From the NCBI RefSeq assembly GCF_000003815.2, contig NC_049981.1, positions 1,039,328 to 1,103,327 on the forward strand: a DNA stretch of 64,000 nucleotides. The letters run 5' to 3'. Below, one piece after another: positions 34,289-45,944 of this stretch (its first letter is position 1; each line of letters opens with the position of its first letter). Both the position numbers and the translations under genes were made by a program. Under the pieces are notes generated by a model, which made no database searches, had not been told where the DNA came from, and was given only the letters and a program-made list of their open reading frames with translations. The stretch is from Branchiostoma floridae. Lineage: Eukaryota > Chordata > Leptocardii > Amphioxiformes > Branchiostomatidae.

Positions 34289-37200
34289 GTACGACTACGC
34301 TAACTAGTATCTATGATGACCTGTGATGATCTCAGCTTTTCATATTAATCATGAAGATTTTATACAATATATTCTGTTTTCCTTTCGCATTTTCTCTTAA
34401 GCATGCTGATTGGGGTGAATGTAAGCGTGGATTGACTTGACACTCTTTGTCCCTTCGGTATAATAGTGTTTTCTCTGTTTCCGACTCAGAGAAGTGTTTT
34501 GTACTTGATACCGTGTGGTGCCAGCCATAGCTAGATGTATGTTAATACCTCTTCTTCACATGAGTTTTAAAATGTTGAAAGGTTTAGAAATAATTCAGTT
34601 CAAAGCTCTTTTGTTAGGCTCATTTCATAAAGTGGTCGTAGACCATTTGGGAGAGGAATCTGAACTATAATCAATGTATTGACTATTCATTCTTATGACA
34701 TGAACGAATTGATTACAACTGTCACAAGCAAACTATCAATTTTCTAGATACACCTTATTTCACTATATAATGTCACCTGTATTTTAGAGAGTGTCTCTAT
34801 AGGTTACATGGTTCCTCTTTAACAGCTGGTAGAATGGAGTGAGTTGCTATATTGTAGGCAGCTGTAATAATACCCAAATACGTGATTTGTTGATTAAACG
34901 TTTTGTAGACTTTTTTTTCATCAACCAAAAGATACGAAACTTGAAACAACCATAACCTATTTAAAGACCAAAAAGTGTGCTAAATTTGATAACTCTCAGT
35001 TCATAAGAAAGTCGGCTACGGATCTGGAGGATACTTACCTTTGTTGCAAATTTCAACTCGTTCATTAAAAAAAACGAGAATGTTATAAAATCAATGCAAT
35101 TACTTTCTGAAGCACCCTCATCTAACACACAAATTCCATGAAAACTGACTGAAAATGTTCACGTGAACGTTTTTGTAAGACAATACCTAGTGATGAAATC
35201 CGAGTGAAAATAAGCTGATTATACTTTTCATTATATGATCCGCCATCACATAAGCATTGATTATGAATATCTAAATATAACTGCTACATTAAAATATATT
35301 ATGTTAAAGATATATATATAAATCAAGTGTGGTTAGCAATCAAATCTTAAAATCTCATTGTCTAGAGAAAAATTAGTAGATTTTGTAAAATGTGCCGTTC
35401 AGAAACCTGTTGCTATGGCAACACTGGTCCCTGTGTCTGTTCATTGAAATTGACTTGTTCTCTCACTGATTCAAATCGTATTGGACTCGATCCACAGGCT
35501 TCTGTTCTACCAAGCTGTGCATCTGCATTATTGCTACTGTTGTCCTGGCAGGATTGACTACTGCAGGAATTCTCGCCGGACTTTTCCATAAGAGACTGGG
35601 TCACGACATCCAAATGGTAAGTTACATTATTTCAGGAAAACTAAAGGCAATCTAAACCTTTAGGATGATTTCAACCGCATTTTTTAGGAACAACAGTCAT
35701 AAACAGAGATGTGTGGGAGTGGGGTGAGTTTATGTCGTTTAGACCGATTAATAAGTTTTTTGATGGTCCAAAACTGCCCTTCTTTAGCCCAATCATATCA
35801 AAGGTTTCAATAACCGGACAACGTTCAATGTTCCAATACCGGAAATCATCATCAGCTCTTCTACTAATGCACCCCGCTTCATTCTCCACAGCACCTATGG
35901 TAAGTATGTGTTCTTTTTGTGTTGATAACAGTAACTTAGCACATATATTCTTAATTATATTAGTTAATGACTTGTTGTTCTAAACCAGTTATGCATGGAA
36001 GTATTAGTTTCTTGGCATGTATTTGATCGCACCATGATAGTAGCACATGTAACACATGTGAAACATATCTTGCTAGCATTACATTCATAATTCTTAACTC
36101 GTAGTACTGTTTTAACCCCCCCACCTACACACACACACACCTCTAATACGGACTGCACTTATTGTTACAGTACCTGGTGAAGTTTCTACATCTGCCGGTA
36201 CGAACACCTCCATTCTCGACAGCACTGCTGGCAACCACATTTTCCATAATCTCATATATTTAGAAAACTTCACAAACACACTGAAAGAGAAAAAGCCCTT
36301 TCGAGGCACACAACTTTGATATTTATATAAGCAGTACATATTTAGGTTTTATAAAACTTCCTGTTGTTCAGAGCTCTGCTAGAGATATGCAATAAAAGAA
36401 GCATTCGTGAATTACAAACACAAACACACAGAAACACATACACACCTCTGATATGGACACCATTTGTAGTTACAGAACCTGCCGTCGTTGCCAGCTCTAC
36501 TAGTACCTGCACCCCCACTCGCCACAGCACTGCTGGTAAATATGTGTCTTAATATTTTACCATGTATCTTATTGTGACATGGACGTGACAGGGACACATT
36601 CTTGAAGTCAAATTTTGGACTAGGGTAATTATGCCAAAGTTTATCAAACTATTCTAGTATTTTTCTAGTCATGTGTGTGTTGACAAATATCTAAGTTTTT
36701 CATGTCTATTAAGTTTCATTGCAGTGATATTCTTTCCTTAAAGAGTATACGTGTACCAGAAAACCATTTCAAAATATAACACACGGTGCACAAAGGCGGA
36801 CACAACTGCCCCAGCAGTACGCCAATGGACAGGCTGGACAAAACTGTTACCAATATCTCTACTTCCCTTGCAATAACAGCAACCATAAACACTAAATTAC
36901 TGACATGAAACTTGGCTAAAAACCAGTTTCATGCGCATTGAAGATATACTTTTGTTTTTTAGATCCTGATAAGTGTGCCACAAATCCGTGCCAACATGGA
37001 CGCTGTGTGAGCAAAGATGGCGGATACAACTGTACCTGCTCTCCCGGATGGACTGGACAAAACTGTCAGCAAGGTTATGATTTTACTATTTTACAACATT
37101 GTCAACATATCTTAGGATGTAAAATGGCTCCAATTGGTATCCAGCATTTTTGCGTTGTCTTTTTCCACAGACATAAATGAGTGTACCGGGAACCCCTGTG

Positions 37201-40200
37201 AACACGGACGCTGTGTGAACAAAGATGGCGGCTACAAATGTACCTGCTCACCTGGATGGACTGGACAGAACTGTCAACAAGGTGATGACGTTACCACTAT
37301 GCAATATTGACCACATATGTAGGGGATGTAAAAACAAAGTTCAAACAGTTTGTAAGCGCATGTAGAAACAGTATTTTATATTGTCGTTTTTTTCGCAGAC
37401 ATAAACGAGTGCACCAAGAACCCTTGTGAACATGGATACTGTGTGAACAAAGATGGTGGATACAAGTGTACCTGCTCACGTGGATGGACTGGACAGAACT
37501 GTCAGAAAGGTGATGGCTTTACTATTTTGCAATATTGTCCACATATCTTGAGGATGTAATGACTCAAAACTGGATTTAAGCACAAGCCATTTTTACATTG
37601 TCGTTTTTCCACAGACATAAATGAGTGCATCATGCGCCCTTGTGAACACGGACGCTGTGTGAACAAAGGTGGCGGATACAACTGCACATGCTTACCTGGA
37701 TGGGCCGGACAGAACTGTCAGCAAGGCAAGTACATTGTACTTTCCTTGCGATGGCAACAACATTCATTCCCTTATATTCCCGGATAGGTGGCGGTCCTGC
37801 AAGGGTAGTTATGCTGTCTTCAACCAGTCTTTTATGTCAGCAATGTACAATATCTATGTCTTATGTAACCGTACGTAAAATCACTACGATTATTCGACAT
37901 CATCCTCGCCCCTCCCCATAATTTATATGCAAATTAGATCAGGCAATGTAACATTGTGAAGACAGAGTCGCACAGCTGCATCCAATCAAAATTGGTCAAC
38001 AAAGGCATTAGGTCAATGAAGATACTTGCGTCGAATAATGCTAGATCTCTTGGTGAATCTGATGTGTTCTTGGATCTTTTTGATGTGTAGCAGTGTATAC
38101 CAAAGCAAACATATCGTCAAAGGTATTGTTATTTTATTGGAATTAGAAAATGTCTGTAGATGCGCCCACGGCCACGCTCTCCCTGCCGCATGCCCTGAGG
38201 CCTCGTTCATTGCCTATGTCAATGAAGATACTTGCGTCGAATAATTCTAGATCTCTTGGTGAATCTGATGTGTTCTTGGATCTTTTTGATGTGTAGCAGT
38301 GTATACCAAAGCAAACATATCGTCAAAGGTATTGTTATTTTATTGGAATTAGAAAATGTCTGTAGATGCGCCCACGGCCACGCTCTCCCTGCCGCATGCC
38401 CTGAGGCCTCGTTCATTGCCTATGTGTGGTGAGTTTACACAACTCCCTTCCCAGCTTCACGAAACAAAAGAGTGGTGTTAGACTACCTGTCAGAATCAAT
38501 CAGGACATTGCTGTGCCGGGCTATGATGGTCAATCTGAACCACCTCAACACCAGTACGTACCCTCTGCTGTGATGATTCTGACTACAAGCTGTACAGGTT
38601 CCAACTCGGTGCAACACGCGCGGTGATTCACAAGAACCTTTGAACTTATGTAAATTTTTTGTCCTTCTACAGTGCCCTCTATCGGAATGACATGGCTCGA
38701 TCAATAGTAGTCGTACATAGAGTAGTCAGGCACCTGCGTAACTTTGGCATACAAGTCTCAGACATACAGTCCAACCAGGTAAGGCTGCAGCGGTATCTTT
38801 GCGCGCCTGTTGGTTACAAACATGGCATCTATCTCCTATATTCATCCCAATACGTATACGTATTCACAATGTTAATACAAATTTTCCGTTTTCACACAGA
38901 CATGAATGAGTGTATCAGAAACCCTTGTGAGCATGGAAGCTGTGTAAACACAGATGGCGGATACAAGTGTACCTGCTCACCTGGATGGACTGGACAGAAC
39001 TGTCAGCAAGGTGAATGCTCGCATGTATTTTGTAATGGCAATAGTGTGCATTGCATTTACGGGGTACAATATAGTTAAACGCCGGTTCCAGTTGCATAGA
39101 TAAATGTATATTCTTGCATTTGTTGATGATAAGCCTGGAATCTATATTCGATGTTTATCTCAATTACGTAAACTATACGTTATGTAAATGTAAATTTTCC
39201 GTTTTCACACAGACCTAAATGAATGTGTGATGAAACCGTGCAGACATGGACGTTGTGTGAACAAAGATGGCGGCTACAATTGCATTTGTCTTACCGGATG
39301 GACAGGACAGAACTGTCAGCAAGGTGAGTTATTTTCTTTAGAGTGGTTTAAGACTTTCATTTTACAGATGATCGTTAGAAGGATAATCTGAATTATATAA
39401 TCATTTTTGAAATCGTTTCATGTTTCTTATTATAGAAAAAGGAGTTGATAATTGTAAGCTTAAAACCAGGCAAGAAAAGGCCTTGATTGCTTGATTTAAA
39501 CTGTAACTTTCTGCTAGCTGATAAATAAATGGGAAGGATTTATGGGGTGTAATGATGGTGGAAATGGCTGTATGGTCATTGAAAGTCTCATTTTTCCTTT
39601 ACACAGACATAAATGAGTGCACCACTGAAGGGAACCCATGTCATTATGGGATTTGTGGGAACAAAAACGGCGGATACATGTGCACCTGTAACAGTGGATG
39701 GACTGGACAGCACTGTCAGCAAGGTGAGCTCAACACATGTACAAGACTTCAATATTTTTGATGTCTTAAAAGGCCTGCGTGTATAATATCGTTCTATGTC
39801 CTTCGTGTGTTGCTTCACTCTAGCGTCTGTGTTCTGCCTTCTGGCATTCGTCTGTTGAAAATATTTTGGTGACAGAAATGTTTCCATCGTCACACAGACG
39901 AGAATGAGTCTGCCAAGAACCCATGGGTGTTGGTTTACAGTCAATTTTGTGACGTGATTTTAAAGAAATGTGCTGACCCAATTTGACTTTTTACTTAGAA
40001 CTACGCTTAATGTTTTATTATTATACAGACGTGAATGAGTGCGCCAATAACCCTTGTACAAACGGACGTTGTGTTAACAATAATGGTGGGTACTTCTGCA
40101 TCTGCTCACCTGGATGGACTGGACAGAACTGTCAGCAAGGTGAGTACTTTGCATCAAATATCTTATCAAATAAATAAGAAACGTGTAAGGTGCATGTTGT

Positions 40201-42167
40201 GTGAAAAAAATGTGTTTCTTTGCTGCTGGTTTACAGTCATTTTGATGACGTCATTTTATGGTATTTGCTGGCCGAATTCGACCTTTAAACATGGCGTCTT
40301 GTTAAGAAAGGTTGTCTTGCAGTAAATATCATTTGGTGACGACAACATTAAAGAATTTGCTGCCTGCGTTCAAATTCAAACCAAGTTTATTCAAACACCC
40401 GTGCCAAACCCCATCATCGAATGCCGCAGTGATAGTGTACATTACAGCCCAATCTTATCTCAGATACGTATACGTAATGTAAACGTTTTTACGCAGACAT
40501 AAATGAGTGTGCCAGGAACCTATGCCAACATGGACGCTGTGTGAACACCAATGGCGGATACAAGTGTATTTGTACACCTGGATGGACTGGGCAAAACTGT
40601 GAGCAAGGTGAGTACATTTAATTGCATGTTTTTTTTTGTTGTTGTTGTAACGACAGTAGTGTACCATAGTAAAACACCGATTCCAGTTGCATAGACAAAG
40701 GTATGTTTGTGCACCTGTTGGAGATAGACCTGACAAACCCCGTCATCGAATGCCGCAGTGTTATTGTACATTACAGCCGAACCATGTCCCTCTGGATGGA
40801 CTGAACACGACAGCCACTGCTACATGTTGGTGAAGGAAAAGCTCAGATGGGATCAAGCGAACGAACATTGCAAAAGATTAGGTGCAAACCTAGCTTCTAT
40901 TCTGACGCAACAGGAAGGCAAGTTTATGGAAGACTACATTTCTACAGGTATGTTCTACAAGCATAGGTTTGGTGTAATATGTATCTATCTATACCTCTCT
41001 CTCTCTCTCCCTCTATATATATATTATAAATATATAACATTTATAACATACATATTGATATTTATAATATATATATTATTTCAACACGCACATACAAACG
41101 CACAGGCATATACGCACAATTACGCATTCAGGCGCTAGGCAAGTAGTCGCCTAAACATACGCACACATACAAACGAAATAAGTACTCATGGCCAAAGGGG
41201 GCCATGGCCAAACAAAATGCGTTTTTTTTCTTATATTGCAGACGAAAAACTTGTCTGGATTGGGTTGAGACGTGACGGTGTTACAAGCTTTGAATGGACG
41301 GATGGGTCATCATTTTCCTTCAGCAAATGGGCTCCGGGTCAACCGGGGATCCTATTCCTAATACAAAAGTGTGTGGGGATGTACAGCAAGGTTTGTTTTT
41401 AGTTGTTTCTATTTTTTGGTCAATCTGCTGTATTAGATCGAAGTAGAATCACAACACAAAGCAGTCAAAGTTGCGAGACATTCTTACTGCTTATGGAGCA
41501 CGACAATGCTGCATTCACAACGATGTAAAATCGGTGTGTTCACTAGAAAAAGACTAGACAGGAACAGAATAGAATAAAATAAAATTGGTTACAAAAGATG
41601 AGAGAAACCTATTGGCACATGTCTAGTTAATTGGAGGTCTCTAATAACAGTGGGTGCTTTTTCAGGCCGGGCTTCTTTGGTCAATCTGGGACGGGGGTTA
41701 GCTTTTAGATACCATTTGTGTCCACCATCTTAGGTCTGCCACCTTGAATTTTCAAAACACATTTTTTGTCAGCAAACGATTGCAAAAGACACCATGAATT
41801 GAGTAAAAACGTTAATTTGAAGGTTTCTTTTGATAAAAAATAATAGGCAGTTACAAATTTAAACGGATAATAAGCTTTAGCTAGTTATACTTGATCTGGT
41901 AAAGCTGGCACAGGAATTGGAAAGAGTATCCCCGTCTGAATAGGGTTAAGGTGAGTTTAGGACTACGTATGCAATGCAAAAGCTGATAAAATCAACTACA
42001 GAAATTATCACTCAAAATATGAAGACAACAACACTGATATTCTTTTGATGTTCACTTTTTAATAGCCCTCCAAAAAATGGATATGGGGGAACGAAAGGAA
42101 CAGAGGAGAGTGGAACGACGAACGATGCTGGCATCAGTATCCTTTCGTTTGCAAACGTCCGAAATAG
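33832..42167 (+). CDS. Gene C: type II EGF / C-type lectin receptor, complete
   Basis: The best-preserved member. Exons: 33832-34288 tail, 35498-35616 transmembrane, 35788-35899 stalk, mini-exons 36171-36230 and 36476-36535, nine EGF exons (36963-37073, 37171-37281, 37399-37509, 37615-37725, 38900-39010, 39213-39323, 39607-39723, 40029-40139, 40497-40607), CTLD 40777-40947, 41242-41390 and 42066-42167 (TAG). These sum to 2235 nt and close as 744 residues without internal stop. Two introns would start with GC (36231, 37726). The tail has one NPMY. The CTLD keeps all six cysteines of the long form and the WND motif, but has QPG for EPN/QPD and Gln for the following Glu, so calcium-dependent sugar binding is doubtful. 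Type II cell-surface receptor by topology. Confidence 0.87.
35409..35422. promoter_or_regulatory. X-box-like palindrome
   Basis: GTTGCTATGGCAAC in the first intron of gene C; one base from the perfect site at 1930-1943. Repeat-derived context. Confidence 0.25.
35498..35616 (+). CDS. Gene C exon: transmembrane segment
   Basis: 119 bp, acceptor tccacag, donor gtaagt, phase 1-0. STK then [20 protein letters not shown] and AGLF, 24 hydrophobic residues, followed by [10 protein letters not shown]. Confidence 0.87.
35788..35899 (+). CDS. Gene C exon: stalk
   Basis: 112 bp, acceptor tctttag, donor gtaagt, phase 0-1. [19 protein letters not shown] then [19 protein letters not shown]. One sequon (NRT) remains; three present in gene B are lost. 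Confidence 0.82.
36171..36230 (+). CDS. Gene C mini-exon 1, GC donor
   Basis: 60 bp, acceptor ttacag, phase 1-1. [14 protein letters not shown] then ILDSTAG. The donor reads gcaacc instead of the gtaact of gene B, a weak GC site; the exon may be skipped without frame change. Confidence 0.6.
36476..36535 (+). CDS. Gene C mini-exon 2
   Basis: 60 bp, acceptor ttacag, donor gtaaat, phase 1-1. [15 protein letters not shown] then RHSTAG. Orthologous in type to gene B mini-exon 10. Confidence 0.75.
36963..37073 (+). CDS. Gene C EGF-like exon 1
   Basis: 111 bp, acceptor tttttag, donor gttatg, phase 1-1. Begins [25 protein letters not shown] has Ser where sisters have the hydroxylatable Asn. Six cysteines. 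Confidence 0.88.
37171..37281 (+). CDS. Gene C EGF-like exon 2
   Basis: 111 bp, acceptor tccacag, donor gtgatg. Begins [15 protein letters not shown], ends GWTGQNCQQ. Canonical. Confidence 0.9.
37399..37509 (+). CDS. Gene C EGF-like exon 3
   Basis: 111 bp, acceptor ttcgcag, donor gtgatg. Begins [15 protein letters not shown], ends GWTGQNCQK. Closest to exon 2, with similar intron. Confidence 0.9.
37615..37725 (+). CDS. Gene C EGF-like exon 4, GC donor
   Basis: 111 bp, acceptor ccacag. Begins [19 protein letters not shown] and GWAG replace DGGY and GWTG. Donor is AAG|GCAAGT, a strong GC-type site; no GT nearby keeps phase. Confidence 0.85.
38012..38423. repeat. 206-bp perfect tandem duplication
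   Basis: Copy 1 is 38012-38217, copy 2 is 38218-38423, with about one mismatch (ataatgctag versus ataattctag). Lies in the intron between EGF exons 4 and 5 of gene C. Each unit holds an open plus-strand stretch ([20 protein letters not shown]) of unknown origin. Confidence 0.92.
38365..38778 (+). pseudogene. Exon-like fragments of an unknown gene
   Basis: Three coding-looking pieces in the EGF4-EGF5 intron do not belong to the receptor. One ends at 38428 before gtgagt. Another open stretch at about 38440-38625 contains [20 protein letters not shown] third at 38673-38778 has acceptor ttctacag and donor gtaagg and encodes [20 protein letters not shown] and then [13 protein letters not shown] do not recognise the gene. 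It could be a fragment captured by a transposon, or a mis-assembled neighbour. Confidence 0.4.
38900..39010 (+). CDS. Gene C EGF-like exon 5
   Basis: 111 bp, acceptor cacacag, donor gtgaat. Begins [15 protein letters not shown], ends GWTGQNCQQ. The following intron start (39040-39110) matches 1-80 of the window, so gene A has the same module upstream. Confidence 0.9.
39213..39323 (+). CDS. Gene C EGF-like exon 6 (LNECVM type)
   Basis: 111 bp, acceptor cacacag, donor gtgagt. Begins [15 protein letters not shown]. Same type as gene D exons 55059, 57382, 60002, 62002. Confidence 0.9.
39607..39723 (+). CDS. Gene C EGF-like exon 7 (TTEGN type)
   Basis: 117 bp, acceptor acacag, donor gtgagc. Begins [17 protein letters not shown], ends GWTGQHCQQ. 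Confidence 0.9.
39898..39935 (+). pseudogene. Gene C EGF exon relic
   Basis: cacacag is followed by acgagaatgagtctgccaagaaccc, a VNECAKNP-type start with Cys1 changed to Ser, then runs into intron-like sequence (gtttacagtcaattttgtgacg). No donor. Confidence 0.65.
40029..40139 (+). CDS. Gene C EGF-like exon 8
   Basis: 111 bp, acceptor atacag, donor gtgagt. Begins [25 protein letters not shown] loop. Confidence 0.9.
40246..40253. promoter_or_regulatory. Intronic TGACGTCA
   Basis: Perfect cAMP-response-element palindrome in the intron after a VNEC-type EGF exon; same position in gene D at 56596 and 61056. Copied with the introns, function unknown. Confidence 0.25.
40384..40455 (+). pseudogene. 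Relic of CTLD exon 1 acceptor
   Basis: catcgaatgccgcagtgatagtgtacattacagcccaatct repeats the sequence directly before CTLD exon 1 (40741-40785), but homology ends after a few exon bases and an EGF unit follows. Marks a recombination point where EGF sequence was joined into a CTLD copy. Confidence 0.65.
40497..40607 (+). CDS. Gene C EGF-like exon 9
   Basis: 111 bp, acceptor acgcag, donor gtgagt. Begins [15 protein letters not shown], ends GWTGQNCEQ. Last EGF before the CTLD. Confidence 0.9.
40777..40947 (+). CDS. Gene C CTLD exon 1
   Basis: 171 bp, acceptor ttacag, donor gtatgt, phase 1-1. Starts [18 protein letters not shown], with both long-form cysteines, and includes [13 protein letters not shown]. 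Confidence 0.9.
41242..41390 (+). CDS. Gene C CTLD exon 2
   Basis: 149 bp, acceptor attgcag, donor gtttgt, phase 1-0. [22 protein letters not shown] and IQKCVGM. One codon shorter than in genes A and B. Confidence 0.9.
42066..42167 (+). CDS. Gene C CTLD exon 3 and stop
   Basis: 102 bp, acceptor ttaatag, phase 0. [12 protein letters not shown], then RGEWNDERC and [10 protein letters not shown], then TAG. WND and two core cysteines are present. Confidence 0.9.
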   Translation, partial: PSKKWIWGNERNRGEWNDERCWHQYPFVCKRPK

Positions 42168-45100
42168 ACGGAAAAAGTACATCATAATCCCGATCGAGGA
42201 ATCAAGAAGATTGAACTACAGTTTTGTGGTCTTATTTCTAGTGCGTAAAAAAACGAAGCTCCTCTTAGAAAAAGAAAAACGAAACATAAAGTATGTTACG
42301 GAAAGTAGAACCAAATTTATAGTTACAACAACCCTCATATTATTTTCATTGCTGTTTACTATTCAACAGACAAAAGTTGTTTTTTGAAAAAGAACAGAGG
42401 AGAGTAGAACGAGTTACCCTGCCGGCGTCTGTATTCTTTTTGCGTTTGCAAACGTCCAGAATATAATCGACACAATAAAAGCAGGGCTTGATACCTTTCG
42501 AGGAAATTCTAACTACAAATTAAGTTATTCGTCTTATTTCTAGAATTTAAGCGTATGTGATGGTTGACCATGGTTGACGTTTGATAAAGAAAACAGTTTT
42601 GAAGAAGTAGTTTGCATTGAAACTTAGAAGAAGATTAATGACTCTTTATAATGTATGCCTGCAAAAACAAATGGTAAAGAAAAATCAGGATACAATGTCA
42701 ACGTACATTTGGTACAGAAAAGAATGTTTTTTTTTTCGATGAAGCTGGAAAGTAGTTTTCATTGGAAGTTAGTGGACATACTTGATGTACATGTATGTCA
42801 AGTTGTAGCAAAGGGCATCGTAATTTTGGATACTAACATTTATCAAAGAAAACCATTATAATATTTTGTAATGAATCAAGAAAGTAGTAGATTAAAACTA
42901 TTCTGTCTTATTCATGAATGTTTAATGTATTCCTGGTGACGACAGAGGCCTCTGTTGCACTATCCTATTAGACAATTCTTCTGATGTTGTGATTGCACAA
43001 AGCAGTGCTCCTTGGGCTATAGAAACTGACATGGGCAACACCGGATGCACTGTTTGGTGCATATATAAGACTTGAATAACTTTTCAACATTAAAAAAACG
43101 TTTTGCAGGAGACAAATACCTAAGCTGAAATTAGGCTGGATTGAAAGTTGCAGGACCTTTAGATGAATTATAAATGCATTTCATTTGTATTATACGACAG
43201 CACTGTCTGCTTTAATTTGTATTAGTAAAGTGTACCTTAGGAATTAAGTAATGATCGAGAGTTGAATGAAAGTTGAATGGAAGATTATTTTTTGTATAAT
43301 TCTAATAAATATCTTAGGATCAATAGCGATCATTTATTTTAGCACAGAAAATAGAAAAAGTGTATCGAGGCATCAAGAAAATGAAAGTTGATGGAATTTG
43401 CTTTAGAGCTTTTCAGTGACATAAACATGGCCGAAGAATCGATTAGATCTAAACGTCTAAAAGGGAGAGAGAACGTAAGACAATGTAAACTGGCCTGTAA
43501 TGTATAGATTTATCACCATACCTTGCTAATTAATGGGTACTGTTTCCATCTGAATGATCGAAATCGTCTTGCTCATACATACGCTGACATACGCTGTAAT
43601 TTGTGTTCGGCAAATGTGAGAAAAATCAAATTAAGATGTAAAATCTTAAACGGTAGGAAAAGACATTTAAGACATTTCTTTTGCAGTAGAGAAATTTGGG
43701 GAGTTTCATATTATGTGCTTTGCTTGGGAGCTATATCTAGTTGGTGATTGTGAGGTTTGCTGGCTTCAAAGGTCTAAGTAATTCAAGAAGATGACCCAAA
43801 ATTTATACTTAATGCGTTGGGTTTTATATATATCTATATGTAAATTAATTCTCTTATTTTCACTACTTTGTTCAAATCAATATCGAATGCATTGTAAAAA
43901 AAAATACTTTATTTGCCCCGTTCAATATCATTGTAAACATAGCAGTGTTATACATCATTAATTGATTTCTGAACGAAATATAACCCTATAGAAAATTATA
44001 AAATATCGTTAAGATAGTGAAAATCAAAAACGAAGATTAATTGGCAGTTGGTTAACAACTAGCCCCATCGATTTAATGGCATGAGGAAAACTGTGATTGG
44101 AAGCTCATCTGTTGTCTGTAGCAAGATTTAGCTACTTGAGTAGAACTTTCGTTGTTGAAGAGGTTTATCAGTCACTTATCAGTGACCCTTAATGTAAAAA
44201 AAAAACGTACCTCCAAATTTGTGATATCTGATAGGTACCTATTTGTCCCGCAAGATCACGAGACTAGGCCCAGTAGTTGGATTCATGGGTTCAATGCTCA
44301 CAGTTTTACGATTTTTGACGTCTTTTTGACGTATCATCATCATCATCCGGGCGTGCTGGTTGCACGGATGGACATGACTCTCTTCCTCTTCTCTCTTCCG
44401 TATCAAGTGGCGCCTTTGAATGAAGGCTGAAAAGGTAATGATTCTTATTTTTGCCCCGAATAAAATCTAAATCTTGCTACAGAAAAAAATGAAAGTGTGT
44501 ATGGAATTTTGTATCATATAAGCGTTTTAGTCAGTATTGTAACCCCATTTAAGTTTCCAATCAGTTGGGAACCATTTGAGTAACCAAAACATTAATTGTA
44601 TTCCAAACCAGTGGTTAACGTATTACCCAAGAGTTTCATTGGTGTATTTCGTGTGTTTTTTTACCTGTTTTTTTGTGGTAATCACCTGATGATAAGCGAT
44701 ATGTTAACAAAACATGTTGCATTAGCAACTAAATGTGCACACTGTTATTTTTGATTGTTCGAACATATTGAAAAAAAAATGCAGTGTTTCTACACTTACA
44801 CCCTTACAGTTTTGCTATGAAAGGCAATACAAATGTCATGCTTGTGTCGTTATTTCTCAGCTAATTGTCAATAAAAGCTAGTCTTGCTCCTAGTAAATCA
44901 GCTCAATGTATGCTTCTTAAATCTTTATAAGTAAGAGTCTAATGTTAATTCAAATGTACATCAGTTCAAGGTCACTGACACTTATCTTTGATGTGACAAA
45001 TAGTTCTTTTGTTTCTTTTTATGCTTATTCTGATTAATAACTCGTTTTCGTATGAAACTTTTCATCACGCCATCCAAACAGAGCCATTCACATCTTCCTC

Positions 45101-45944
45101 AACCATTTCAATGATTCTGAATTGATTCAACTAAATTTAGAAAGTGGCTGAAATGATAAACACTAGCTGCATGCTAGCTGCAGATATTACCTTCCAATTT
45201 GGTCCATTTTGGGTGCTGGGTACAACTTACCAACATTCAAGGTCAAAGGTACTGTGATGATTGGACCAATGTTCAAGACAAAAATAAACAATCATATCTG
45301 GCACTTTTCAGAAAAACTGTTCAGTGTTTAACCAGAACTAAATTACAATCTACAGGCATAGGGCCATTTTTCCATTTGCTTCCATCTTTGGGATAACGTT
45401 AAACGCAAATTTTCTAGACTTGACTTTCCATCTGCAAATACAAAAACAGTCGTTGGTGTTATAAAAACCTTGCACTTAGTTATATTTCCTTTGACAAAGC
45501 TTGTTCTGATGTAGAAAAAAAAGCTGGACGTCCTTCGGAGAAAAGAAAATGGAATACTTCTTGAGATCACATTTTCCTGTAATCAGAGACCATTTTGTAG
45601 TGCAAACAGATGGGCAACGTTCCCTAAACACTCAGAAGCAGCCAATGCTATGTTAAAAAGATGAGCATCATTTCTACCCCAAGAAATGGATGCCTTAATC
45701 GAAGACATAACGAAGCTGGTAAGGTGGCAAGAGAAACATCCGATACGAACACGATTATAGCTTATAATCATATAACCCATGTCGCGACTAGTAGGTTGTT
45801 ATCTTAACTAGGCACAAAAGAAAGGGAAATTTGTGCACTTTTTTTGGTGACCCACTCATGTAAGCAGGCCCCGTGCTCGTTTCATGAGTCTATAATCATG
45901 ATGAGTTTGATACCATAGGAAAAGGGAATCACACAAGCTTTCAA

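Noticed and set aside
37926-37942. Octamer-like ATGCAAAT beside a TATA-like stretch
   Set aside because: Single short AT-rich match in an intron with no other promoter feature.
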